IMG/VR virus record: IMGVR_UViG_3300012206_000001 | Location: 1 to 64,000 of that record | Direction: 5' to 3' (one strand) | Source of the DNA: a virus | Length of the DNA: 64,000 bases | Shown: positions 1 to 6,473 of the stretch, one piece after another | Layout of the letters: every line of letters starts with the position of its first letter | Numbering within the stretch: the first letter of the stretch is position 1 | Notes under the pieces: generated by a model | The model's database searches: none | Told to the model about the DNA's origin: nothing | Seen by the model: only the letters and a program-made list of their open reading frames with translations | Made by a program: the position numbers and the translations under genes

Positions 1-12
1 TGACGTTCAAGC

Positions 13-66
13 GGGCCGGACGGTGCTCTAACACCGCTACCCGGCCCTGACCGGAAGCGAGTCCGG
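13..66 (+). promoter_or_regulatory. Two-hairpin leader of the first GIY-YIG gene
   Basis: A long hairpin (GGGCCGG at 13-19 with CCGGCCC at 41-47, plus inner CGGTG 21-25 with CACCG 32-36) is followed by TGA and a 5-bp hairpin (CCGGA 51-55, loop AGCGAG, TCCGG 62-66). Then come CT and the GTG start at 69. The same order and spacing precede the genes at 34126 and 42648. Pairing is seen directly; a role in controlling translation is inferred. Confidence 0.75.
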
Positions 67-68
67 CT

Positions 69-641
69 GTGAGTAATTCTGCCATCGCCGCCAGCGCACG
101 TACCTGCGCTGCCTACCGGCGCACCCGTGACGGCATCCTCATGACGGTGACATGCGGCGAGCCCGCCCCGCACGAGGCGGCCGACACCTTCCTGTGCGAC
201 TGCCACTACCGGCGCGCTCTGAAGTGGGCGGAGGATGCCGCCCGCTGCCAGGCCGAGACGGTTTACTACGTCCAGCGGGAAGATGGGCTGATCAAGATCG
301 GCACGTCCCGCACGACCGCCTCCCGGCTGGCATACCTCGCCCGCGAACACGGCCCGCTCAGCCTCATGGCGTTCCACGGCGGCGGCCGGCAGGAGGAGGC
401 TGCCGCGCACCGGGCGTTCAAGGCGCTGCGCGTTGAGGGCGAGTGGTTCAGGCCAGGCCTGCCGCTGCTGGAGCACATCGTGGAGATACGAAAGACGATG
501 GGCAACCTGGAGTACGAGAACGACGGGATGCCGCCGCGGATGAGCCGCGCAGAACTCCGCGAGATGATCCGCGATCTCAGAGCGCAAAACGACGGCCCAG
601 AAGCGTTGCGGTCAGCGTTGCGGTCACAGATGACCATCTGA
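69..641 (+). CDS. GIY-YIG family endonuclease (MUG113/T5orf172-like)
   Basis: 190-residue protein. The N-terminal third has a Cys/His cluster (CGEP... then CDCHYRRAL) that looks metal-binding. The C-terminal half has the shortened GIY-YIG core seen in MUG113/T5orf172 proteins: YYVQ at the first strand, IKIG at the second, an Arg on the following helix and a Glu in GEWFRP. Such domains cut DNA using one metal ion, and free-standing copies behave as homing endonucleases in phages. The GTG start is set by the leader hairpins directly upstream. A paralogue lies at 1058-1699, on the other side of the attachment site. Target and activity are unknown. Confidence 0.7.
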   Translation: MSNSAIAASARTCAAYRRTRDGILMTVTCGEPAPHEAADTFLCDCHYRRALKWAEDAARCQAETVYYVQREDGLIKIGTSRTTASRLAYLAREHGPLSLMAFHGGGRQEEAAAHRAFKALRVEGEWFRPGLPLLEHIVEIRKTMGNLEYENDGMPPRMSRAELREMIRDLRAQNDGPEALRSALRSQMTI

Positions 642-834
642 CTTTGGCCGATCTGGATTCTCCCAGTTCAGGGAAGCGCGCTCGGAGGGACTCGAACCCC
701 CAGCCTTCTGATCCGTAGTCCTGGGCGCAGGCAGACAGGAGTAGACCTGGCCCCCTGACCTGCGACTTCTGACCGGTTTGACGGTCCTGGTCGCTTCAGG
801 TCCGCCCTTCGGGTTGCGGTCAGCGTTGCGGTCA
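605..834. other. attP-like site: tRNA core flanked by repeated decamers
   Basis: The decamer GTTGCGGTCA occurs as a tandem pair (12-bp period) at 605-626 and again as an identical pair at 813-834. The pairs lie on either side of the tRNA-Arg fragment at 677-720. A core with tRNA identity flanked on both sides by short direct repeats is how tyrosine-integrase attP sites are built (core plus arm-type sites). Arms on both sides suggest an unintegrated or circular form rather than attL or attR. No integrase gene is present in the window to confirm it. The rest of 642-899 holds no gene I can support. Confidence 0.6.
677..720 (-). pseudogene. 3' half of tRNA-Arg(ACG), attachment core
   Basis: Read on the minus strand this is the anticodon loop CTACGGA (anticodon ACG), the 3' anticodon strand, a complete T arm (GGGGG, TTCGAGT, CCCTC) and the 3' acceptor strand CGAGCGC with discriminator G. 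No CCA is encoded. Upstream of the anticodon loop the sequence (CCCAGGA) does not pair and the D arm is absent, so this is not a whole tRNA gene. It is the typical piece carried by an element that restores the tRNA on integration. Confidence 0.75.
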
Positions 835-899
835 AAGAGGCCCTCGGCAAGCCGTTCTGAAGCACCCTACAGACCTCTAGGACTGCTAGGCTTAGGGGC

Positions 900-1061
900 A
901 TGGAGTCTTACGGCATCGAGGAAGCCCGGAACCAGCTCGGGGATCTCATCGAGCGCGTCCGCGTCGCCGGCGAGCACATCGCCATCAGCCGCTACGGCAA
1001 GCCATCAGCCGTCATCGTGCCCGCAGACTGGTATGAGCAGGCAAAGGCCGCGGCAGAATGA
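900..1061 (+). CDS. Phd/YefM-type antitoxin-like protein
   Basis: 53 residues, opening MESYGIEEARNQLGDLIERV and continuing to SRYGKPSAVIVPADWYE. This matches the N-terminal dimerisation and DNA-binding fold of Phd/YefM antitoxins (Ala-Arg then Leu at helix positions, then the G(K/R)PxAV(I/L)V strand). The C-terminal toxin-binding tail is very short. Its stop overlaps the next start (ATGA), so it is translationally coupled to the GIY-YIG gene at 1058, not to a recognisable RelE, Doc or PIN toxin. It may be an orphan, a transcriptional regulator of the endonuclease, or part of an unusual pair. Confidence 0.7.
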   Translation: MESYGIEEARNQLGDLIERVRVAGEHIAISRYGKPSAVIVPADWYEQAKAAAE

Positions 1062-1699
1062 CGGAGCCCGCCTGCACCGCCAGATGGGCTGCTGGGAACG
1101 GCAGCCACCGCGCCGGAGATCTCTGCGGCCAGCCCGCCGCCGAGCAGGTCGGCGACAGTGACGTATGCCCGCACCACTACAAGCGCGCCCTGGACTGGTT
1201 CTACAAGCGGAAGATCGGGCTACCCGAACAGCACCAGCGCGCGCATGAGGAATCGATGCGGCGGGCGGCCGAGGCGACCCGGGCCGCCGCCGAGGCCCGC
1301 GGCGTCGTCTACTACATCCGCCGCACCTCGGACGGCATGATCAAGATCGGGACGATCACGGTGTTCCGGCGGCGCATGGCGACCCACCGCCGCGAGCACG
1401 GCGAGATCCAGATCCTCCTGACACACGGCGGCGCCGCCAAAGACGAGCACGCGATACACCAGAAGTTCGACGTCTACCGGATCGGCGGATGGGGCAGCGA
1501 ATGGTTCCGGCCAGCCAGGCCGCTGCTCAACTGGATTCTCAGCACCCGGTCAACCGAACGGCACAAGAAGACGCAGGGCCTGGACATCCTGCCGGTGACC
1601 GAACTCCGCAAGCTCATCAAGGCGACGCCGAAGGATGCGTATCAGTGGCAGCGCGGTCATCTCGTCCTGGCGAGGGCATCTGCCGGGGATGTCGCATAG
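1058..1699 (+). CDS. GIY-YIG family endonuclease, second copy
   Basis: 213 residues with the same layout as the protein at 69-641. An N-terminal Cys/His region (CTAR..., LCGQP..., VCPHHYKRALDW) is followed by a charged helix, then the nuclease core VVYYIRR, MIKIG, RRRMATHRREHG and EWFRPARPLL. The family resembles MUG113/T5orf172. The start ATG overlaps the stop of the Phd-like gene, and there is no leader like that of the first copy. Residues after about 170 are a basic tail with no recognised domain. It is the last rightward gene before the leftward early operon. Confidence 0.7.
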   Translation: MTEPACTARWAAGNGSHRAGDLCGQPAAEQVGDSDVCPHHYKRALDWFYKRKIGLPEQHQRAHEESMRRAAEATRAAAEARGVVYYIRRTSDGMIKIGTITVFRRRMATHRREHGEIQILLTHGGAAKDEHAIHQKFDVYRIGGWGSEWFRPARPLLNWILSTRSTERHKKTQGLDILPVTELRKLIKATPKDAYQWQRGHLVLARASAGDVA

Positions 1700-1708
1700 T
1701 TGCTGGCT

Positions 1709-3460
1709 TCAGGCCGGAAGGTCATCGAACAGGGACGCCTGGCCGTCCGGCACCGACGGCGGCTTCGGCACCTGCAGCGCCTTGGCGCGCTCGGCCGGGT
1801 CGCTGACGCGCCACCGGGCCAGGCGGCAGTAGTCGGCCGAGCGGTCCACGCTGACGCCCGTGCGGCCGAGCATGGCGGCCACGAGCGCGGTGGTGCCGGT
1901 GCCGCCGAACGGGTCGACGATCAGGGCGGGGCGGACGGGCGCGTCAGGCTGCGGGCAGGCGCACGCATAGCCGGTGATGGTAGTCGGCTGCACGTTGAGC
2001 CCGTTGCCAGATGGCCCGTCGCCCTTCCGCTGCGTGTTAGACAGCGGCCAGCCGTTGTCGGTCCTGCGGTAGATCCCCGGCGTCACGCGCTCGCTGACCG
2101 GGCGTCGTCCTTCGCCGCAGGCGGTGCAGATCCCCGGCGGCGACCACCCCAGGATGATGCGGCGGGGCAGCTCCATGGGAAAGCTGGCGAAATGGTCTAT
2201 GCCGAGGTGCGCGGGCACCACCAGCGGCTGACTAGGTATTGACCAGACGTCGCCGGTAAGCCCGTGCTCGTACTCGCATGCAGGCCCGGCATTCCCTGTG
2301 TCCGTTGGCCCGGACATGGGTGTTCTCGGGTGTGAAGTCGTGCCCGTTGACGCAGGCGGGCTTGGTTGCCTCACGTCCTCGCCGGATGTTCTCACCGATG
2401 GTGACAGGCTCGAGGTGATCGGGGTTGACGCACCGGCGGTGGAGGCATCCCCTTCCGCTGCCCTCGCACTCGTGGGTGTGACAGCGATGGTCGATAGTGA
2501 ATCCGTCGGGAATGGGTCCGACCCAGAGCTCGTAGGCGAGCCGGTGGACTGCCCGGTGGCCGTCGCGGGTCCTGCGGTGGTGCCCGTAGCCCTCGTCGTC
2601 GATGAAGCCGGTCCAGTGCCAGCAGCCGTCGGTGCGTTCGATGCTGGCGTTGAACCGTTCGATCCAGTCCACTGAATCCCTTTCATGAGGCGTTCGGCTT
2701 CATCGATGGTGAGTGCGTCAGCGGCTACGGCCTGCAGGATGAGGCGGATCGTGGACTCGCCCTCGTGGATGTCCCACACGCTGCCCGGCAGCTTCCCCAG
2801 CGGGTTCTCGAGGTTCTCCGGGAAGTAGCCGCGCCGGAACCCGTTCTCGATGGTCGCCTGCTCCTTGGGCGAGTGCCGGCCGTCCTTGCGCCGGGCGTGC
2901 GTTCCGCCCGTGTGCGGTTCGCGGATGGCGTCGACGGCGGCGTAATACCGCGGCTGCCGCACCAGGTGAAACACGGCCGAATGCGCCCGCCTCACCCGGT
3001 CCGTCACGGATTCGGGCAAGCCGTTCGCATGGTGCCACACGATCTCCGCGCGCAGGATCAGACCCAGCTCGTCCATGCAGCGGATCACGTACCGGTGCGG
3101 CAGGTCCAGCAAGGATTTCTCCATCGGCCCGCGGGTCTGCCGCAGCGCCGTTCCCTGCGGGCCGCGGCCGGTGCCGTTCCCGCGGCTGGGTCCGTGGCCG
3201 CTGGCGCCATACTTGTCGCCGAGCTCGACGAACAGCGACCCGGACGGCTTGAGGACGCGGACCCATTCCCGGGTGCAGGCCAGCAGCGAATCAATGTACT
3301 CGCGTGGTGCCGGCTCGCTGCCGATCTGCCCGTCATAGTGGATGCCGCCGTCGGTGTAGCTGCGGAGCGCCCAGAATGGCGGGCTGGTCACGATCAAATC
3401 CACGCATTCATCTGGCAGCGGGAGCGCCCGGGCGTCGCCGCGGAGCACGACGGCGCTCAT
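1709..3460 (-). CDS. DNA methyltransferase, reading frame interrupted by an HNH insertion
   Basis: N6-adenine or N4-cytosine type DNA methyltransferase of phage type. The catalytic TSPPFWALRSY motif is near residue 30 and the SAM-binding DPFGGTGTTALVAA motif is near the C terminus, an N4/beta-class order. LRAEIVWHHANGLPESVTDR and PMELPRRIILGWSPPGICTACG are family hallmarks. Relatives run straight from PGSVWDI to PxxPLxVPEHLG. Here about 173 codons lie between GSVWDI (to 2768) and a second GDVWSI (2248-2237), followed by SQPLVVPAHLG. Much of that insert is the HNH gene in another frame, so residues in between are low-complexity Ser/Thr/Pro. Activity is uncertain. Confidence 0.75.
   Translation of the reverse strand: MSAVVLRGDARALPLPDECVDLIVTSPPFWALRSYTDGGIHYDGQIGSEPAPREYIDSLLACTREWVRVLKPSGSLFVELGDKYGASGHGPSRGNGTGRGPQGTALRQTRGPMEKSLLDLPHRYVIRCMDELGLILRAEIVWHHANGLPESVTDRVRRAHSAVFHLVRQPRYYAAVDAIREPHTGGTHARRKDGRHSPKEQATIENGFRRGYFPENLENPLGKLPGSVWDIHEGESTIRLILQAVAADALTIDEAERLMKGIQWTGSNGSTPASNAPTAAGTGPASSTTRATGTTAGPATATGQSTGSPTSSGSDPFPTDSLSTIAVTPTSARAAEGDASTAGASTPITSSLSPSVRTSGEDVRQPSPPASTGTTSHPRTPMSGPTDTGNAGPACEYEHGLTGDVWSIPSQPLVVPAHLGIDHFASFPMELPRRIILGWSPPGICTACGEGRRPVSERVTPGIYRRTDNGWPLSNTQRKGDGPSGNGLNVQPTTITGYACACPQPDAPVRPALIVDPFGGTGTTALVAAMLGRTGVSVDRSADYCRLARWRVSDPAERAKALQVPKPPSVPDGQASLFDDLPA
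2232..2672 (-). CDS. HNH endonuclease inserted within the methyltransferase gene
   Basis: 146 residues with a complete HNH layout: GCWHWTG, GYG, HRLAYELWVGPIPDG, then IDHRCHT, CVNPDHLEPVT and a GEN motif, followed by a Cys-rich segment (CVNGH..., ECRAC). It starts with GTG at 2672 behind AAAGGG, so it has its own ribosome-binding site. Its reading frame differs from that of the host methyltransferase, which stays open through it. Its last codons and TAG stop (RLVNT) overlap the second VW-S-I motif of the methyltransferase. A homing-type nuclease is likely. Confidence 0.8.
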   Translation of the reverse strand: MDWIERFNASIERTDGCWHWTGFIDDEGYGHHRRTRDGHRAVHRLAYELWVGPIPDGFTIDHRCHTHECEGSGRGCLHRRCVNPDHLEPVTIGENIRRGREATKPACVNGHDFTPENTHVRANGHRECRACMRVRARAYRRRLVNT

Positions 3461-3684
3461 GCCTCACCGCCCCGGTTCCGTCTCATCCTGGCCTCGCCTT
3501 CCCGCTGCTTCTTGCGCGCCTTGCCGCCCGTCGCGTGACCCATCTGCGCCGCCGGCGTCCCGCCGACCACCTTGCGGTGCCGCTTCCCCTGCCCGCGGCG
3601 GCCCCGCTCCTCCGCCGGCAGCGACATGTCCGCCAGCCTGGTCCTGGACCGCTTCCCGGAGCTCTTCCTGGCCACCCGCGTCAC
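3457..3684 (-). CDS. Small highly basic protein
   Basis: 75 residues, rich in Arg and Lys (VARKSSGKRSRTR, KRHRKVVGG, GKARKKQREG). No family recognised; nucleic-acid binding is a guess from charge. The GTG start overlaps the stop of the XRE-type gene upstream, and the stop overlaps the methyltransferase start (ATGA). It is therefore inside the early operon. Confidence 0.55.
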   Translation of the reverse strand: MTRVARKSSGKRSRTRLADMSLPAEERGRRGQGKRHRKVVGGTPAAQMGHATGGKARKKQREGEARMRRNRGGEA

Positions 3685-3925
3685 CGCTCTGCCGCGGCCG
3701 CGTGCGGCTGCGGGGCGAGCAGCGCGCCGAGGCTCACCCCGTACGCCGCCGCCAGCGCCAGGCCCACGTTCCCGCCCTGCTCCGCACGGCTCACTGTCAT
3801 TGACGACACCCCGCCGCCCGGCCCGCCTGCCGCAGCGACCAGCCCCGCTCCCGCCGCAGCCGGAACAGGCGGTCACCGAACGCGGCGGGGACAGGCCGCG
3901 GGGTCGCTGTCCTCACGTCAGCCAT
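3681..3925 (-). pseudogene. XRE-family regulator split by a one-base frameshift
   Basis: Starting at 3925 the protein reads MADVRTATPRPVPAAFGDRL and continues FRLRRERGWSLRQAGRAAG, a helix-turn-helix first half. It then leaves frame and stops. Adding one base in the run of four C at 3809-3812 joins it to VSSMTVSRAEQGG followed by LALAAAYGVSLGALLAP, the expected second half. The total is 245 nt, one short of a multiple of three. Either a real mutation or a homopolymer error explains it. A truncated relative of its N terminus lies at 4772-4855. Confidence 0.6.
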
Positions 3926-3932
3926 CGCGCCG

Positions 3933-4445
3933 TCACCGCCTTTCCGGCAGCCACGCCACCACGTCCGCGATCACCCGGCGCGCATCCGAAGGCTTCAGCT
4001 TGGCGACGGCCAGCCGCAGGGAACGGAAAAGATCAAACGCCCCTCGTGCCGGATCGGGAGCAGGCTTCGGGTCTGTCGGCGCATCCGGGAGCGCCTTCGC
4101 CCGCGCCAGCCAGCCGCGCACGTCGATCTTGCCCCGGTCGGCGAGCATGACGGAGTAGCCGGAAATACCGGAGGAATACCTGTGGGCGGCGCGGAAGGCT
4201 CCGGCCGTCGAAAACCAGCGGACCATGGCGCGCTCGGGGAACGGCTCGACGATCTCGCCGTCATGAAACTGGCCGCGAGTCAGGTTCGTCGGGCCTGATC
4301 CGCTCATGGTTTTGATGCCGTCATCATCAACCGCTACGACGACCACCCACCAGGAGTACATCTCGTGGAACCGGTCGCCCGGCTTCGGGTCGGCGAATGC
4401 CTCAGCGGTCGCACGGTCACGCTCGAGACCTTCAGCGGTCCTCAC
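3933..4445 (-). CDS. Unknown early protein
   Basis: 170 residues, no family recognised. The N-terminal half has a beta-rich look (GDRFHEMYSWWVVVVAVDDDG, GQFHDGEIVEPFP, VRWFSTAGAF). The C terminus is helical (FDLFRSLRLAVAKLKPSDARRVIADVV). The GTG start at 4445 follows GGAGG. It lies in the leftward early operon. Confidence 0.6.
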   Translation of the reverse strand: MRTAEGLERDRATAEAFADPKPGDRFHEMYSWWVVVVAVDDDGIKTMSGSGPTNLTRGQFHDGEIVEPFPERAMVRWFSTAGAFRAAHRYSSGISGYSVMLADRGKIDVRGWLARAKALPDAPTDPKPAPDPARGAFDLFRSLRLAVAKLKPSDARRVIADVVAWLPERR

Positions 4446-4737
4446 GATGCCTCCAGGTGATCGAACAGGATATCGGATACCGTCTCGGTGACGCCGGCCA
4501 GGGGTGCACTGCCTGGCACAGCGGGTCGCCGTCCCGGGCCTCCGCCGGCACCCACAGCCCCGATCCCAGCATCGGCAGGCCGCACACCCAGTCGCCGGCC
4601 AGCTTGCCGAGTAGCTCCGGGTACTTCACCGCGGCAGCATGCAGGTCCGCCACGGCGTCGTGCCGGTCAAGCTGGCGTTCGGCGACCTTCTTGGCGAGAT
4701 CGTCCCGGATGCCGAGCAGTTCACGGGGAGTGCTCAC
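4432..4737 (-). CDS. Early Cys-containing protein with a frame-disrupted C terminus
   Basis: The first ~80 residues are well formed: MSTPRELLGIRDDLAKKV, a helical stretch, then CGLPMLGSGLWVPAEARDGD and PLC. The gene at 5047-5301 carries the same LWVPAEARDGDPLC followed by RQCTLASVTGTV. Here the downstream sequence would read RQCTLAGVTETVSDILFDHL only if two single bases are removed near 4500-4525. As written, it runs into PASPRRYPISCSI. Double indels suggest decay or sequence error. Function unknown; the paired Cys residues suggest metal binding. Confidence 0.5.
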   Translation of the reverse strand: MSTPRELLGIRDDLAKKVAERQLDRHDAVADLHAAAVKYPELLGKLAGDWVCGLPMLGSGLWVPAEARDGDPLCQAVHPWPASPRRYPISCSITWRHREDR

Positions 4738-4771
4738 GCCCGCTTCCTCCTAAGTTCGATGATGTTGTCGT

Positions 4772-4855
4772 CTAGGCCGCCCGGAGCGGTAAATCCAGGC
4801 GGTCACCGAACGCGGCCAGGACAGGCCGCGGCTTCCCCGTCCTGGCATCAGGCAT
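4772..4855 (-). pseudogene. Truncated copy of an XRE regulator N terminus
   Basis: A 27-residue frame reads ARTGKPRPVLAAFGDRLDL near its start, very close to VRTATPRPVPAAFGDRLFRL of the XRE-type gene at 3681-3925. It stops before any helix-turn-helix. It overlaps the stop of the gene at 4848. It looks like a remnant of a local duplication. Confidence 0.45.
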
Positions 4856-5054
4856 GGCCATCTCCCTGCCGCGCCCCGCAGCACGGGCACCTGCCCTCCC
4901 GGCGCCGGACCTCCCGCTCGACCATCGCGCGTATCCACTCGCTGGCGGACGCCTTCCCGTCACGGGCGGCTACGTGCTTCGCGGCCCGGGCCAGGTCTGC
5001 CGGGAACCGGATGTTCACCGGCTCGCCCAGCTTCGGCGGCGGGATGTCAGCCAC
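4848..5054 (-). CDS. RHH-like DNA-binding protein with a C-terminal CPCC motif
   Basis: 68 residues. GEPVNIRFPADLARAAKHVAA and SASEWIRAMVEREVRRREG resemble a ribbon-helix-helix strand and two helices. A C-terminal RCPCCGARQGDG follows and may bind a metal. It is probably a small regulator in the early operon. No close family is recognised. Confidence 0.55.
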   Translation of the reverse strand: MADIPPPKLGEPVNIRFPADLARAAKHVAARDGKASASEWIRAMVEREVRRREGRCPCCGARQGDGHA

Positions 5055-5301
5055 AGCCGGCCTCCCCGGGCAGGACGCCAGCGACGGTCCCGGTGACGCT
5101 GGCCAGGGTGCACTGCCGACACAGCGGGTCGCCGTCCCGGGCCTCCGCCGGCACCCACAGCTCGTCAGCGCCCATCAGCAGGCCGCACAGGGTCTGCCCT
5201 ACGGTCGGCTCGCCTGCACCGTCCTGGCCGGGACCTGACGCCGGATCGCGGCGGTGCAGGGCGGTCAGGGCGTACCGGGCCGGGGCCACCCAGGTGCTCA
5301 T
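5047..5301 (-). CDS. Early Cys-containing protein (paralogue of 4432-4737)
   Basis: 84 residues. The second half, CGLLMGADELWVPAEARDGD followed by PLCRQCTLASVTGTV, matches the intact part of the neighbouring gene at 4432. It defines a small family with a C...CxxC pattern. Function unknown. It overlaps both neighbours by a few bases. Confidence 0.55.
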   Translation of the reverse strand: MSTWVAPARYALTALHRRDPASGPGQDGAGEPTVGQTLCGLLMGADELWVPAEARDGDPLCRQCTLASVTGTVAGVLPGEAGCG

Positions 5302-5480
5302 CCGGACTCCAGCTGGCTACCGCAGGTAACGCACAGGAACGCCACGATCCCGCCCGCGGCCGATTCGACAGGAACCGTCTCGGTGTGCCTGCACAGGCCC
5401 TTGACGTACCGCCGCTCCCGGTCGCCGATCGCCGTGACCTCGTGCCAGTCCCATCGCGGATCCGGGAACTCAGCGGTCAC
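5298..5480 (-). CDS. Small Cys-rich early protein
   Basis: 60 residues from a GTG at 5480. CRHTETVP and FLCVTCGSQL give a C-H...CxxC arrangement like a small zinc ribbon. The start overlaps the stop of the upstream gene, as in the rest of this operon. No family recognised. Confidence 0.55.
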   Translation of the reverse strand: MTAEFPDPRWDWHEVTAIGDRERRYVKGLCRHTETVPVESAAGGIVAFLCVTCGSQLESG

Positions 5481-5671
5481 AGCTGCCCCCCGATGATGTC
5501 CACGTCGGCCAGCAGCGCCGAGGCCCGGGCCGGCGGCCGCGCCTCGTCCTGCCCGGCCAGGAGCCCGTCGAGCAGGTCCAGGTCCTGCTGCCGGAAATGC
5601 CCGTAGCCGCGTTCGATGGCGGGCAGCTCCCAGTTCAGGGGCTTGCGGCCGTTCAGCCAGGTGCCGTTCAC
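5477..5671 (-). CDS. Small early protein, unknown
   Basis: 64 residues from a GTG at 5671, beginning VNGTWLNGRKPLNWELPAIE and ending in a helical acidic tail (DLDLLDGLLAGQDEA). No family recognised. It overlaps the nuclease gene upstream by four bases, supporting co-translation. Confidence 0.5.
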   Translation of the reverse strand: MNGTWLNGRKPLNWELPAIERGYGHFRQQDLDLLDGLLAGQDEARPPARASALLADVDIIGGQL

Positions 5672-6165
5672 GCGGCACTCTCCGGGTTCAGCGGAGGTGG
5701 CCAGCTTGCTGCCTGGCAGATGCAAGAAGGCCAAGGCTGCGGCGACGTGAACGGGATATTGCCGGCCCATTTCCAGTGGCCCAGCCGCTTGCCGAAGACC
5801 ATGGCTTTTATCCCGTGGCGATCGTAATTCCACCACTGAAGGGCCACGGTGGCATCTGGCTTGGTCAGCCATGTCATGGACATGCGGGACAGTAGCTCAT
5901 CGATTCTGGCGATGCGCGCCGCGTGGTCCTCTTCCGGCGCGCAGTCCAGATGTGACACCGGTTTAACTTCGACATACCAGGTCGGAGACTCAGGCTCGGC
6001 GCTGTACCGGAAATCCGGCAGCCATTGGCCGCCTGGGCCGGCGAAGACTATGGGCTCGTACTCCCACTTCCAGCCGCGCTGGTCCAGCCAGGATGCATAG
6101 TCCGCTTCGAGCCGCGAGCGCATGACAACGCCTGCATATGCCGTTTTGCGTGCACGGATTGCCAT
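5668..6165 (-). CDS. PD-(D/E)XK nuclease-like protein
   Basis: 165 residues. RSRLEADYASWLDQRGWKWE then YEPIVFAGPGGQWLPDF and YVEVKPV contain the ordered acidic residues of a PD-(D/E)XK nuclease: Glu20, Asp51 and Glu66-x-Lys68. The arrangement resembles phage and transposon end-processing nucleases (DUF1064/TnsA-like). ATG at 6165 is the first good start. In the early operon it could act in recombination, host DNA degradation or homing. Which one is unclear. Confidence 0.65.
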   Translation of the reverse strand: MAIRARKTAYAGVVMRSRLEADYASWLDQRGWKWEYEPIVFAGPGGQWLPDFRYSAEPESPTWYVEVKPVSHLDCAPEEDHAARIARIDELLSRMSMTWLTKPDATVALQWWNYDRHGIKAMVFGKRLGHWKWAGNIPFTSPQPWPSCICQAASWPPPLNPESAA

Positions 6166-6473
6166 CACGCTGCGCCTCCTTCGTGCCGGTGCTCGAGCAG
6201 TTCCCGCGCCGCCGCGGCGCCGCGCTTCTCCGTGCCGGGTTCGGGGTAGTCGCGGCGCAGCGGGCTGGCCGCGGCCCGTTTCAGGTCCCACGGGGACCCG
6301 TCCGGGGTGCGCATCAGCCGGATGGTCTCGGCCAGGGTGCGGTCCCAGGTCCACCCGGCCTGCCGGGCGGCGAGCAGGGCGCCGGCGAGGATGTCGCGGT
6401 CCCAGGCGGGACGCATGGCGGCGGCGAGGTCGGCGAGCTCGCCCGGGGCGGCCTGGATCTCGGGTTCGGTCAT
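6165..6473 (-). CDS. Small helical early protein
   Basis: 102 residues, mostly helical (GELADLAAAMRPAWDRDILA, WTWDRTLAETIRLM), with GSPWDLKRAA near the C terminus. No family recognised. It lies between the nuclease and a zinc-type protein with four-base overlaps. Confidence 0.55.
   Translation of the reverse strand: MTEPEIQAAPGELADLAAAMRPAWDRDILAGALLAARQAGWTWDRTLAETIRLMRTPDGSPWDLKRAAASPLRRDYPEPGTEKRGAAAARELLEHRHEGGAA

Noticed and set aside
677-720. Complete tRNA gene
   Set aside because: Only the anticodon loop to acceptor 3' strand is present; D arm and 5' acceptor strand are absent.
2232-2779. Intein in the methyltransferase
   Set aside because: The HNH lies in another reading frame and no intein splice motifs (Cys/Ser start, HN end) are seen in the methyltransferase frame.
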